A stretch of 64,000 nt of DNA. Source: Chitinophagales bacterium (GTDB taxonomy: Bacteria > Bacteroidota > Bacteroidia > Chitinophagales > JADIYW01). The notes under the pieces are model-generated. The model was not told where the DNA came from. It saw nothing but the letters and a program-made list of their open reading frames with translations, and did no database searches. The DNA is taken from NCBI GenBank assembly GCA_020636545.1, contig JACJXS010000008.1:305212-369211 (forward strand). The letters run 5' to 3'. Within the stretch, counting starts at the first letter, position 1, and each line of letters starts with the position of its first letter. The position numbers and the translations under genes were made by a program. Positions 45,892-55,099 of this stretch are shown here, in pieces.

Positions 45892-46503
45892 TTATTTTCT
45901 GATTTCTTCCGTCATCCTCTCCTTTACAAAAGTACTTACTGTTAATCTATGCACGCCTAAAATTCTACCAATAGCGGAATGAGAAACTTTTTTATCCAAG
46001 AGTTCTTTGATTTTCTTTTCTTGCCCTGTCAATTTGGTTTTTGAAGATTTACTTCCCTTGGGTCTTCCCAATATTACGCCCTCGGCTCGCTTTCTTGCCA
46101 AAGCTTCTTTGGTTCGTTGGGAAATTAAATTCCGTTCTATTTCTGCTGATAAACCAAAGGCAAAAGCCAAAACTTTGGAATTAATATCACTTCCTAAACG
46201 ATAATTGTCTTTGATGGTCCAAACCTGAATATCCCGGTTCATACATTCGTTGAGAACACCCATAATCATTAAAAGATTTCTACCCAATCTGGACAATTCC
46301 GAGCAAATGAGAATATCTTCTTTTTTCATTTTTTTGAGAAGTTTCCCCAACTTTCTTTCATCTACATTTTTTGCTCCCGAAATGGTTTCTTCTATCCATT
46401 TGCCAACTACCAATTCTTTGTTTTCGCAAAATTGGTTGATTTCGTAGCGTTGGTTTTCTACTGTTTGCTTGTCTGTACTTACTCTGATGTATCCGTAAAT
46501 CAT
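45892..46503 (-). CDS. Serine recombinase (resolvase/invertase family)
   Basis: A 203-residue site-specific recombinase. The catalytic domain opens MIYGYIRVSTDKQTVENQ with nucleophile Ser9, and ICSELSRLGRN (about 66-76) carries the conserved arginines. AEIERNLISQRTKEAL is the E-helix, and residues about 160-200 form the helix-turn-helix (VSHSAIGRILGVHRLTVSTF). It resembles Hin/Pin-type small recombinases. It sits 50 bp downstream of the Abi_2 gene on the same strand and next to an inverted repeat. It may move or invert part of the island, but no invertible segment with two copies of a site was identified. Confidence 0.9.
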   Translation of the reverse strand: MIYGYIRVSTDKQTVENQRYEINQFCENKELVVGKWIEETISGAKNVDERKLGKLLKKMKKEDILICSELSRLGRNLLMIMGVLNECMNRDIQVWTIKDNYRLGSDINSKVLAFAFGLSAEIERNLISQRTKEALARKRAEGVILGRPKGSKSSKTKLTGQEKKIKELLDKKVSHSAIGRILGVHRLTVSTFVKERMTEEIRK

Positions 46504-46553
46504 ATTTTATTTTTTTGAATTACGGTAAAATAAGAATATATACAATGAAAAGA

Positions 46554-47450
46554 CTATCTCCAGAGTAACTCTTTTTCCCAATTGACAGGAAAATTCATCG
46601 CTTTAATATCTACATTATCATATTCTGACAATAAGGTTTTTATTTTTTTTGTAAAAGAAGTGTTGGGGTTTACTGTTTGTAATAAAAATCGTATGATGGA
46701 GAGCATGAAATAAACCTTGTTACTTTGTACCTGAGTTGTATTTATCCAATCTTTAGTTACTTTTTGAGGTATTTGAGGTCTGATACTCATACTTCTATTC
46801 CATAATCGAGAATGATGAGCACAAATATTCCTTAAATAAACTATACTGTGTAACCAAGTCTCAAAAACATTATCAGAGATGCCAAAATGATTGGCGATTT
46901 CTCGTTTTGCTTTTCCCGGTAATAGATTATTATATAGCATAGACAGTGTCCCAAATGAAGTTACTTCTATACTTATCCAAGAAGGAGGTAAAGGGTCTGA
47001 ATATTTATTTTTAAAAGATTTAATAAACTCTTCATCACTCCTGGAGTATTCTTGTCCTATTTTGGTTATACTATCGGCATGTTTTACAGGATTTTTAAAA
47101 ATTGTAGGGTCGGAAAACCAAAAAGCACCGAATTTGTGAGCTAAAATATAAATCATTTTTGCACGAATGGCAATTTCTATTTTTTCTAATTCACAAACAA
47201 TCAGCTTTCTGAGTTTACTGTCAAAACAATACAACTTAAAAGCAGTATCAAAATTTGCTCCTTGTTTAAAAACATGATTTTCTTTATCTGCCAGTAAAGG
47301 ATACCAATAGCCGCTTAATCGATAATAACTTATTGTCTCTAAAAGATGAAGTGTTTTTTCTTCATTATCAATTGCTAAACCTCTATCTTTTAATTGTTGT
47401 AGTTGTTGAAAATAAGTGAGTGCTGGCTTGTTAAAAGGGGTTTTACTCAT
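46554..47450 (-). CDS. Abi_2 family abortive-infection protein (AbiD/AbiF-like, HEPN)
   Basis: A 298-residue protein of the Abi_2 family, linked to phage resistance. Family landmarks are the N-terminal FNKPALTYFQQLQQLKDRGL, ISYYRLSGYWYPL (about 40-52), CFDSKLRKLIVCELEKIEIA and SIEVTSFGTLSMLYNNL. The HEPN RNase motif RxxxxH is present as RNICAHHSRLWNR (about 210-222), so it is probably an RNase activated on infection, by analogy. It has its own promoter and a leader hairpin, and it is followed by a serine recombinase. No antitoxin partner is evident. Confidence 0.88.
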   Translation of the reverse strand: MSKTPFNKPALTYFQQLQQLKDRGLAIDNEEKTLHLLETISYYRLSGYWYPLLADKENHVFKQGANFDTAFKLYCFDSKLRKLIVCELEKIEIAIRAKMIYILAHKFGAFWFSDPTIFKNPVKHADSITKIGQEYSRSDEEFIKSFKNKYSDPLPPSWISIEVTSFGTLSMLYNNLLPGKAKREIANHFGISDNVFETWLHSIVYLRNICAHHSRLWNRSMSIRPQIPQKVTKDWINTTQVQSNKVYFMLSIIRFLLQTVNPNTSFTKKIKTLLSEYDNVDIKAMNFPVNWEKELLWR

Positions 47451-47467
47451 AATAATAAAAAAAGAAA

Positions 47468-47526
47468 GCTTGTCCTAAGCGCCCTGATCTAACGGGAAGG
47501 GGGACAAGCATGTTAATGCAAAGATA
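47468..47526 (-). promoter_or_regulatory. Promoter and leader hairpin of the Abi_2 gene
   Basis: On the minus strand TATCTTTG (47519-47526) matches TAnnTTTG. Between it and the ATG lies an 8-bp inverted repeat GCTTGTCC/GGACAAGC (47468-47475 and 47502-47509) enclosing a shorter CCC/GGG stem. The leader RNA would fold back just upstream of the start codon. Confidence 0.5.
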
Positions 47527-47641
47527 CATATTATTTTGACAGGAAAGGATAAGCTGATAAAATTTTTTTTTTCAAAGCATTAAACAAGACCTAAATTATC
47601 TATTTTAAATATCGCTTGTATCAATTAATACTGACAATTAA

Positions 47642-47901
47642 AACAAACTTATTCGGAGCGATTATGTTAGACAAAATGCTCATTTTACCAACTTTGAAAC
47701 TTCAAGTTGGGTCGTTCTTTCTCCGATTGAAATGCAGATCAAACGAAAAATAGAGGAAAAAGGAACGCCACTAAAAGATTGGGATATTCGCATCAATTAC
47801 GGAATTAAAACAGGTTTCAATGAAGCTTTTATTATAGACGGAGCAAAACGTAAAGAGTTAATTGAACAAGACCCCAAATCTGCCGAAATTATACGACCAG
47901 T
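47642..47901 (+). pseudogene. Fragment of a type IIG-like restriction-modification protein
   Basis: One frame reads LIRSDYVRQNAHFTNFETSS, WVVLSPIEMQIKRKIEEKGT, LKDWDIRINYGIKTGFNEAF and DPKSAEIIRPV. This is the start of the target-recognition (TaqI-like specificity) region of Eco57I/type IIG methylase-nucleases. A stop precedes it and the similarity breaks at RPV, exactly where the neighbouring flavoprotein gene begins on the other strand. The methyltransferase core is absent, so it is a passive remnant. Confidence 0.7.
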
Positions 47902-49047
47902 TATTCCGTCAATATCAAGGATTTCGCCAGTAAAATATAAATTTTCAAATTGTTTTGATTGCATTGTTTTCATATTGACGGCTTGAAGTGAGACGCCACC
48001 AGCTGTTACAAATTCATCTTTATTGGTACTTTTGCCATTAATTCTCAAGCTAAATTGTGAAAGATTTGTTGCTAGGTTTTTAATTTCTTGTTTATTTAAG
48101 TCTGCCCAATTCTTTTCTTTATCTATAGAAGAAATAGTTAATAAATTAATCCAAAATCTATTTGGAATAGAATAGGGCTTTGCATTGCTTACTTTTTTCT
48201 TAGCTTCACTTATTTTAAAATCTGATAAAACGCTAATTGTATCATTGAAATTGTCGTTATTCCAATTGATAATAATATCTGTATTGTAATTTAGATGAAA
48301 AAGTTCTTTCGCTCCAAATGCAGATAGTTTCAAGATACAAGGTCCAGTAATTCCAGTATGTGTAATCAAAATATTTCCTTCTGTTTTAATTTTGGTATTT
48401 ACAATTTGTGCGGTACAGTTTTCTAATGTAATGCCTGCTAATTCTTTAAAGAGTAGATTTTTAGTATTAAAACTGAATAATGAAGGAATTAAAGGTATTG
48501 TTGAGGCGTTTAATTTTTCAATTTCGTCTAAAATAATTTTGCTAGTACTACATGCTAAAACTAATTTTTTACAAGTGTATTTTTTATTTAAAGTTTGTAG
48601 ATGAAATGCTTGTTCAATTGCTTGAATTTGAACTACCTTTTGTTCTGTTTGAATATTAATTTTATACTCATGACATAAGTTTAAAAAACAATCAATTATT
48701 GTTTGTGAGGTGTTGCTTTTAGGAAAAACTCTTCCATCACTTTCAGTTTTTAATTGAATATTATGGTCTTCAAACCAACGGATTGTATGTGTTGTATTAA
48801 AAGCATAAAAAATATTCAGTAAATTTTTATTGCCTCTTGGATAATTTTTTACTAATTCTTTTGGGTCTGAGCAGATATTTGTTACATTACATCTTCCGCC
48901 ACCTGAAATTTTTACTTTTTCTAATACTTTCTTGCTTTGTTCCAAAATGCAAATTGAAAGATTAGGATTTTGTTCTGTAATTTGAATTGCAGTGAAAAAT
49001 CCACTTGCTCCACCACCTACGATAATTATGTCAAAATAGCCTTCCAT
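47797..49047 (-). CDS. HI0933-family flavoprotein (NAD(P)/FAD oxidoreductase) with a replaced C-terminus
   Basis: A 416-residue protein of the HI0933/YhiN family with the FAD-binding IIVGGGASGFFTAIQI (7-22), the family signature KVKISGGGRCNVTN (about 45-58) and LYFTGEILDIDGITG near the end. The family continues with GGYN and a WAWSSG-type segment that closes the FAD site; here the frame instead runs into RIISADLGSCSINSLRF, encoded by the complement of the restriction-enzyme fragment. So the last 20 or so native residues are lost, and function is doubtful. The start is clear, with a LysE gene divergent upstream. Confidence 0.85.
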   Translation of the reverse strand: MEGYFDIIIVGGGASGFFTAIQITEQNPNLSICILEQSKKVLEKVKISGGGRCNVTNICSDPKELVKNYPRGNKNLLNIFYAFNTTHTIRWFEDHNIQLKTESDGRVFPKSNTSQTIIDCFLNLCHEYKINIQTEQKVVQIQAIEQAFHLQTLNKKYTCKKLVLACSTSKIILDEIEKLNASTIPLIPSLFSFNTKNLLFKELAGITLENCTAQIVNTKIKTEGNILITHTGITGPCILKLSAFGAKELFHLNYNTDIIINWNNDNFNDTISVLSDFKISEAKKKVSNAKPYSIPNRFWINLLTISSIDKEKNWADLNKQEIKNLATNLSQFSLRINGKSTNKDEFVTAGGVSLQAVNMKTMQSKQFENLYFTGEILDIDGITGRIISADLGSCSINSLRFAPSIIKASLKPVLIP

Positions 49048-49090
49048 TAAATGACAAAAATAAAGTTTTTTTATTAGGATACGATGCTGT

Positions 49091-49118
49091 TTTGTTCTCT
49101 ATAAATTATGTATTTTTG
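49091..49118 (+). promoter_or_regulatory. Promoter of the LysE-type gene
   Basis: TTTG (49091-49094) and TATTTTTG (49111-49118) are 16 bp apart. The ATG lies only five bases after the -7 element, so the message is probably leaderless. Confidence 0.5.
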
Positions 49119-49123
49119 GCAAA

Positions 49124-49726
49124 ATGGAAGTTGCTTTAAAAGGAATATCAATCGGCGTTATGGTAAGTTTTTTAATTGGTCCAATCTTTTTGGGATTAAT
49201 TGATATTACAATTACGAGAGGCTGGAAATCTGGTTTAGCATATATTTTAGCTATTATTGTGAGCGATGCCGCATTAATTATTTTAATAAATGAAATATTT
49301 GCTGAAATTCATATTGAAAAATTTAAGTTTTATGTTGGTTTAATAGGTGGGATTATTCTAATGTTATTTGGTGTGATAACATTCATTTCTAAAACGAATT
49401 TAAAAGGCGTGGGTACTGAAAATGTAAAAACTATTGGTGGTGCGTTTATCAAAGGGATTTCGATTAATTTAACAAATCCATTTGTAATTGTTTGGTGGAT
49501 GGGTTTATATACAGCCACAGCAGTTCAAGGATACACCTCTAATGAAAAGTTTATTTACTACTTTTTTATTTTATTTACCATTTTCTTTTTTGACTTATTA
49601 AAAATGCGTTTTGGTTACTATCTTAAATATAATTTAAGTTTAGAAAAACTTTCTATGTTTAAGAAATTGGTAGGGATTTCTTTGTTTGTTTTTGGAATTG
49701 TGATGCTACTCAGAGTTTTATTATAA
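49124..49726 (+). CDS. LysE/RhtB-family exporter
   Basis: A 200-residue inner-membrane protein with six hydrophobic segments and the LysE pattern: GISIGVMVSFLIGPIFLGLI at the N-terminus, GWKSGLAYILAIIVSDAALI and GISINLTNPFVIVWWMGLY in the second half. The family exports amino acids or related small molecules; the substrate is unknown. Loops between halves are short, as usual. It is divergent from the damaged flavoprotein gene and 107 bp ahead of fumC. Confidence 0.85.
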   Translation: MEVALKGISIGVMVSFLIGPIFLGLIDITITRGWKSGLAYILAIIVSDAALIILINEIFAEIHIEKFKFYVGLIGGIILMLFGVITFISKTNLKGVGTENVKTIGGAFIKGISINLTNPFVIVWWMGLYTATAVQGYTSNEKFIYYFFILFTIFFFDLLKMRFGYYLKYNLSLEKLSMFKKLVGISLFVFGIVMLLRVLL

Positions 49727-49832
49727 ATCAGACAAAATTATCAAGTTTTATAATTATAGAATTTGTATAATTCCGTATATTTACAGCGATTTTTTAATTA
49801 CAAAAGTATTTATAACCTATAATTTTCAGAAA

Positions 49833-51233
49833 ATGGAATTCAGAATTGAGAAAGATACCATGGGACAAGTTAAAGTTCCGGCTCATGTGTATTGGGGTGC
49901 TCAAACCCAACGTTCTATAGAGAACTTTCAAATTGCACAAGATATTAATAAAATGCCTAAAGAAATTATTAGAGCATTTGCTTATTTAAAAAAAGCTGCT
50001 GCAATCACCAATCACAAAGCGAAGGTTTTAGACAAGAAAAAGTCGGATATTATTGGACAAGTTTGCGATGAAATACTTGCAGGAAAATTAGATGACCAAT
50101 TTCCATTAGTGGTTTGGCAAACAGGTTCAGGAACACAATCCAATATGAATTGTAACGAAGTGATTGCTTATCGTGGTCATGTTTTATTAGGCGGAAATCT
50201 TTCTGATGAAAAAAAATTAATTAACCCAAATGATGATGTCAATAAATCCCAATCATCGAATGATACTTTTCCAACAGCGATGCATATTGCAGCTTATGCA
50301 ATTTTAGTAGAAAAAACTATTCCTGGTATCAAAAAATTAAGAAATACTTTAGCAAAAAAATCAAAAGCATTTGCTAATGTTGTAAAAATTGGACGTACGC
50401 ATTTTATGGATGCTACACCTTTGACACTTGGTCAAGAATTTTCAGGTTATGTTTCTCAATTGGATCATGGAATTAGAGCAATTGAAAATACTTTAGCACA
50501 TTTATCAGAATTGGCTTTAGGAGGAACAGCTGTTGGTACTGGAATTAATACACCAAAAGGTTATGCTAAAAATGTAGCAAAAGAAATTGCAACTTTAACA
50601 GGTTTGCCATTTATTACTGCGGATAACAAATTTGAAGCTTTGGCGGCACACGATGCGATTGTGGAAGCACACGGTGCATTAAAAACAGTGGCAGTTTCCA
50701 TGATGAAAATTGCTAATGATATCAGAATGTTGTCTTCTGGACCAAGATGTGGTATAGGCGAAATTCATATTCCAGACAATGAACCAGGTTCTTCAATTAT
50801 GCCTGGAAAAGTAAATCCTACACAATGCGAAGCGATGACGATGTCGGCTGCTCAAATTATGGGTAATGATGTGGCTATTAATATTGGGGGAAGTAACGGT
50901 CATTTTGAATTGAATGTTTTTAAGCCTTTAATGATTTATAATTTCTTACATTCTGCAAGATTAATTGCAGATGTTTGTGTGTCGTTCAATGATAAATGTG
51001 CAGTTGGTATTGAGCCATTGCACGATAATATCAAAAAGAATTTGGATAATAGTTTGATGTTAGTTACTGCTTTAAACCCAAAAATTGGCTATTATAAAGC
51101 TGCTGAAATTGCTCAAACTGCACATAAAAATAATTCTACTTTAAAAGAAACTGCAATAAAATTGGGCTACTTAACTGCAAAAGAATTTGATGAGTGGGTA
51201 CGTCCTGAAGATATGATTGGCGGATTAAAATAA
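49833..51233 (+). CDS. fumC: Class II fumarate hydratase
   Basis: Interconverts fumarate and malate in the citric acid cycle. The 466-residue protein begins MEFRIEKDTMGQVKVPAHVY, has GSGTQSNMNCNEV (about 105-117; the fumarase type, unlike the aspartase type of aspA here), NDDVNKSQSSNDTFPTA and the superfamily signature GSSIMPGKVNPTQCE (about 320-334). A terminator follows about 28 bp downstream. It is monocistronic. Confidence 0.95.
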   Translation: MEFRIEKDTMGQVKVPAHVYWGAQTQRSIENFQIAQDINKMPKEIIRAFAYLKKAAAITNHKAKVLDKKKSDIIGQVCDEILAGKLDDQFPLVVWQTGSGTQSNMNCNEVIAYRGHVLLGGNLSDEKKLINPNDDVNKSQSSNDTFPTAMHIAAYAILVEKTIPGIKKLRNTLAKKSKAFANVVKIGRTHFMDATPLTLGQEFSGYVSQLDHGIRAIENTLAHLSELALGGTAVGTGINTPKGYAKNVAKEIATLTGLPFITADNKFEALAAHDAIVEAHGALKTVAVSMMKIANDIRMLSSGPRCGIGEIHIPDNEPGSSIMPGKVNPTQCEAMTMSAAQIMGNDVAINIGGSNGHFELNVFKPLMIYNFLHSARLIADVCVSFNDKCAVGIEPLHDNIKKNLDNSLMLVTALNPKIGYYKAAEIAQTAHKNNSTLKETAIKLGYLTAKEFDEWVRPEDMIGGLK

Positions 51234-51261
51234 GTAGTCTTTTATATATACTTAATTTGTT

Positions 51262-51296
51262 GAGCTTATCTAAAGTTTTGGGTAAGCTCTTTTTTC
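51262..51296 (+). terminator. Rho-independent terminator after fumC
   Basis: GAGCTTA (51262-51268) pairs with TAAGCTC (51283-51289) and is followed by a run of T. Confidence 0.75.
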
Positions 51297-51335
51297 TATT
51301 TTAAAAATAATTAGTTTTTGACATAAATATAAATA

Positions 51336-52241
51336 ATGCCTTCATTAGATACAATTCAAAAATACTTAGTTGATTTGCAACAGCAAATTTGTAATGGCTT
51401 AGAAAAACTAGATGGTAAAGCTGTATTTATCTCGGATAAATGGGATAGAACAGAAGGTGGAGGCGGAGATTCTAGAGTGATTACTGATGGAAATGTTTTT
51501 GAGAAAGGTGGTGTAAATTTTTCTCACGTACATGGAAAGTTGCCAGAAGTTTTGAAATCTGAAACGCGTCATGCGGATTATTTTCATGCGACAGGTGTTT
51601 CTATTGTTATCCATACTCAAAATCCTTTTGTGCCAATCATCCACATGAATGTACGATATTTTTGTATGATGGAAACTGAAAATGGTGCCCTAGTAGATGA
51701 ATGGTTTGGCGGTGGAATTGATTTGTCGCCAGCTTATCCAAATGAACAAGATGCTAAGTTTTTTCATCAATATTTAAAAAAGGAGTGCGATAGATTTGAT
51801 ATTTCTTATTACCCAAAATTTAAAACTTGGTGTGATGAGTATTTTACTATCAAACACAGACATCAAATGCGTGGTATCGGCGGTATTTTTTATGACCATT
51901 TGCGGCCAAGTGAAACTTGTACCAAGCAACAATTGTTTGAATTTATGCAAGCCGTAGGCAATAGTTTTGTTCCTATTTATTCTGAGATTGTAAATAGAAA
52001 TAAAGAGAAACCTTATACTAATGACAATAAAGAATGGCAATTTATACGTCGTGGATATTATACTGAATTTAATTTGGTCTATGACAGAGGAACACATTTT
52101 GGGTTAAAAACTAATGGAAGAATAGAGTCTATATTGATGAGTTTGCCACCACATGCCGAATGGAAATATAATTTCCAACCTAAAGAACATTCAGAAGAAT
52201 ATCAAGCATTACAATTCTTTCAGCGTAAAAGTTGGGTTTAA
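51336..52241 (+). CDS. hemF: Oxygen-dependent coproporphyrinogen III oxidase
   Basis: Catalyses the aerobic oxidative decarboxylation of coproporphyrinogen III to protoporphyrinogen IX in haem synthesis. The 301-residue length is normal. Landmarks: DRTEGGGGDSRVI (about 32-44), FSHVHGK, HMNVRYF, WFGGGIDLSPAYP (about 120-132), the RGIGGIFYDHL stretch (about 180) and FIRRGYYTEFNLVYDRGTHF with RIESILMSLPP. Presence of hemF indicates at least occasional aerobic life. It converges on the topoisomerase gene, 24 bp apart. Confidence 0.96.
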   Translation: MPSLDTIQKYLVDLQQQICNGLEKLDGKAVFISDKWDRTEGGGGDSRVITDGNVFEKGGVNFSHVHGKLPEVLKSETRHADYFHATGVSIVIHTQNPFVPIIHMNVRYFCMMETENGALVDEWFGGGIDLSPAYPNEQDAKFFHQYLKKECDRFDISYYPKFKTWCDEYFTIKHRHQMRGIGGIFYDHLRPSETCTKQQLFEFMQAVGNSFVPIYSEIVNRNKEKPYTNDNKEWQFIRRGYYTEFNLVYDRGTHFGLKTNGRIESILMSLPPHAEWKYNFQPKEHSEEYQALQFFQRKSWV

Positions 52242-52265
52242 AGAAGTCGATTTATAATTTTAGCT

Positions 52266-54848
52266 TTAAAATAATTCTCCTTGTTCGCCTTTCGTATTTT
52301 CCTTTAGATTAGTAATTTCAAAATCAATATTTTGATTAATCGATTCATTTAGTTCCTTTGGTTCTTCAGCTGGTTCAGATTCAATTAATGAAATAGATTT
52401 AATTGTACCACCAACAAATTTATTGCCGACTGCTTTCCAACCTTTTACTTCAATTACTGATGCTAAAACACTTTGCTCTGGCTCTGATGATTTGTTTTTT
52501 CCTAAGTCTAAAGCATATTCAATTGTAGGATTGGGAACAGTTGTAGCAAAAATTAATTGAGCATCTTTTTCATCTGCAATAAATGAAAAACGTTGTTCTA
52601 ATGTCGAAGTTTCAATCTGAAAACGTTTTATATAATTACACTTTTTTGAAGGAATATAATGGATAGCAGAAATTATTGTATTTGGATAATATTTTTCAAT
52701 AGAAATGCTATCATTCATATTATAACGATTGGTAATTTCAAAATTGGTTAGCATATATTCACCAGATTTTAACAGCACCAAAATTTTATCATCATTTTGG
52801 AAACTGCCTAAGTATTTGCCTCTCTGTTCTGTATTAAGTTTGCCGATATCATCATCTAACCAAATATCTAAGCCACCTAAAGTGGATTGACCTTTAGTTC
52901 TTAATTCAATTTTTCTAACTGGATATTTGGTTAAAATATTACCTTGAGAACTTCTATTTTTGATAGTTAATTCGGAAAAATCATAATCAAAACGCTTGAT
53001 TCTTGCGGAACAACCTTGCGTTAATTGCACATCAATAATTTCAGCTTCAGCATTTTGATTAGCAGTAAAATACAGTAATTTAGATTTAGGATTGCCTTGA
53101 GTGATTGGATATTCTTTATCTCGTGTAATTGAGGTTACATTAAATCTTTTGACATAATTATTGCCTGATTTGCCATCTAAATAAACTGCATTGTATGTTG
53201 TTCTTTCGTCATTTTTTTTCCAAACTGCAACATGGATTATGTCTTTTCCAATAAATACTTTATCCGAATTTCGAACTACTTTCATAATACCATCTTTGGT
53301 AAATGCAATGATGTCATCAATATCAGAACATTCAGAAATAAATTCCTCTTTCTTTAAATCTTTTCCATAACCAACAAAGCCTTCGGCTCTATTTACATAC
53401 AACTTTTCATTGTTGGCAGCCACTAATTTTACTTCTACAGTATCGAAATTGGTAATTTCTGTTTTTCGTTCTCTGCCCTTGCCATATTTTTTAAGTAAAT
53501 TTTCAAAGTATTTAATTGCAAATGCTGTAAGTCCTTTTAAATTCTTTTGTGTTTGTGCCATTTCATCTTCCAACGATTTTATATATTCATCAGCTTTTTT
53601 GGCGTCAAACTTAGAAATTCGCTTTATTTTAATTTCTGTCAAACGAACAATGTCATCTTGTGTAACTGCTCTTTGTAATAAGTTTTTGAAAGGGTGCAAA
53701 CCTCTGTCAATTGCAGAAATAACACCTTCCCAAGTTTCTTCCTCTTCTATATCTCGATAAATTCTATTTTCAATAAATATTTTTTCCAAAGATGAAAAAT
53801 GCCATTTATCTTGAAGTTCATCCAATAGAATTTCAAGCTCACGTTTTAATAATTGTACAGTTGTGTCTGTTGATATTTTTAATGCGGTTGAAACATCTGT
53901 AAAATGTGGTTTTTCATCAATTATTACACAAGTATTTGGAGAAATAGACAACTCACAATCGGTAAAAGCATATAACGCATCAATAGCAACACTTGTTGAG
54001 ATATTAGGTTGTAATTCGATTTGTATATCTACATCTTTTGCAGTATTATCATGTACTTTTTTGATTTTAATCTTGCCTTTTTCATTGGCTTTTAAGATAG
54101 AATCAATCAAATTGGCAGTTGTTGTTCCAAATGGAATCTCTGAAATTCGTAGTGATTTTTTATCTATCGTATCTACTTTTGCACGCACTCTTATTTTTCC
54201 ACCACGCTTCCCATCGTTGTATTCTCTCACATCTACAAAACCGCCAGTTAAAAAGTCTGGATATAAAATAAAATCTTCTTTTTTTAAATATTTGATAGAA
54301 GCATCAATCAATTCACAAAAATTGTGAGGCATTACTTTGGTAGATAAACCAACGGCAATACCTTCAATACCTTGAGCTAATAATAATGGAAATTTTACTG
54401 GCAATAAAACAGGTTCTTTTTTTCGACCATCATACGAAAGTTGCCATTCTGTCGTATCTTCATTAAACATCACCTCTAAGGCAAACTTTGATAAGCGAGC
54501 TTCAATATATCTCGCAGCGGCAGCACTATCTCCAGTTCTAATATCGCCCCAGTTTCCTTGACAATCAATTAATAAATCTTTCTGACCTATATTTACAATG
54601 GCTTCATTAATAGAAGCATCGCCGTGTGGGTGATACTGCATCGTACTACCAACAATATTTGCCACTTTATTAAAACGACCATCGTCTAATGTTTTCATCG
54701 TATGCATAATTCTACGTTGCACTGGTTTTAATCCATCATACAAAGCAGGAACTGCACGTTCTAATATTACATAAGAGGCATAATCTAAAAACCAATTCTC
54801 ATACAAGCCATCTAAAGTTGTAATATGTTGTTCATTTTGTTCTCCCAT
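52266..54848 (-). CDS. parC: Type IIA DNA topoisomerase subunit A (topoisomerase IV ParC-like)
   Basis: An 860-residue subunit that cuts and rejoins both DNA strands. The N-terminal winged-helix region has ALYDGLKPVQRRIMHTM, YHPHGDASI and the active-site pair R113-Y114 in AAARYIEARL. A long coiled segment (about 330-450) precedes a C-terminal beta-propeller (about 480-800) with weak repeats. A GyrA box with the expected QRRGGKG is not evident, which favours topoisomerase IV over gyrase. The acidic C-terminal tail ends KGEQGELF. The ATPase subunit gene (parE) is not adjacent upstream in the window. Confidence 0.88.
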   Translation of the reverse strand: MGEQNEQHITTLDGLYENWFLDYASYVILERAVPALYDGLKPVQRRIMHTMKTLDDGRFNKVANIVGSTMQYHPHGDASINEAIVNIGQKDLLIDCQGNWGDIRTGDSAAAARYIEARLSKFALEVMFNEDTTEWQLSYDGRKKEPVLLPVKFPLLLAQGIEGIAVGLSTKVMPHNFCELIDASIKYLKKEDFILYPDFLTGGFVDVREYNDGKRGGKIRVRAKVDTIDKKSLRISEIPFGTTTANLIDSILKANEKGKIKIKKVHDNTAKDVDIQIELQPNISTSVAIDALYAFTDCELSISPNTCVIIDEKPHFTDVSTALKISTDTTVQLLKRELEILLDELQDKWHFSSLEKIFIENRIYRDIEEEETWEGVISAIDRGLHPFKNLLQRAVTQDDIVRLTEIKIKRISKFDAKKADEYIKSLEDEMAQTQKNLKGLTAFAIKYFENLLKKYGKGRERKTEITNFDTVEVKLVAANNEKLYVNRAEGFVGYGKDLKKEEFISECSDIDDIIAFTKDGIMKVVRNSDKVFIGKDIIHVAVWKKNDERTTYNAVYLDGKSGNNYVKRFNVTSITRDKEYPITQGNPKSKLLYFTANQNAEAEIIDVQLTQGCSARIKRFDYDFSELTIKNRSSQGNILTKYPVRKIELRTKGQSTLGGLDIWLDDDIGKLNTEQRGKYLGSFQNDDKILVLLKSGEYMLTNFEITNRYNMNDSISIEKYYPNTIISAIHYIPSKKCNYIKRFQIETSTLEQRFSFIADEKDAQLIFATTVPNPTIEYALDLGKNKSSEPEQSVLASVIEVKGWKAVGNKFVGGTIKSISLIESEPAEEPKELNESINQNIDFEITNLKENTKGEQGELF

Positions 54849-55099
54849 AAATTCAATCTTCTGTAAAATTCAGCGTAAATATACTTTTATCTATTTTGAA
54901 GGCAAAGAAATATTTGTAAACGAGTGTAGATTATTTCTTGAGTAAAAATAATTACATCAAATAATTAATTCTAATTAATTGATAATCAGCACTTTGGTTT
55001 TGTTTTCAATTTTTTTGGGTTTTGCTTGTAACCTTTTCTTGTTTCATCAACTCTATTTATATAGAACCAATATTTATTAACAACAAAATTTAGAATATA

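Noticed and set aside
40483..47900. CRISPR array or prophage in the accessory island
   Set aside because: No regularly spaced identical direct repeats and no phage structural, terminase or integrase genes were found; the repeats are palindromic and irregularly spaced.
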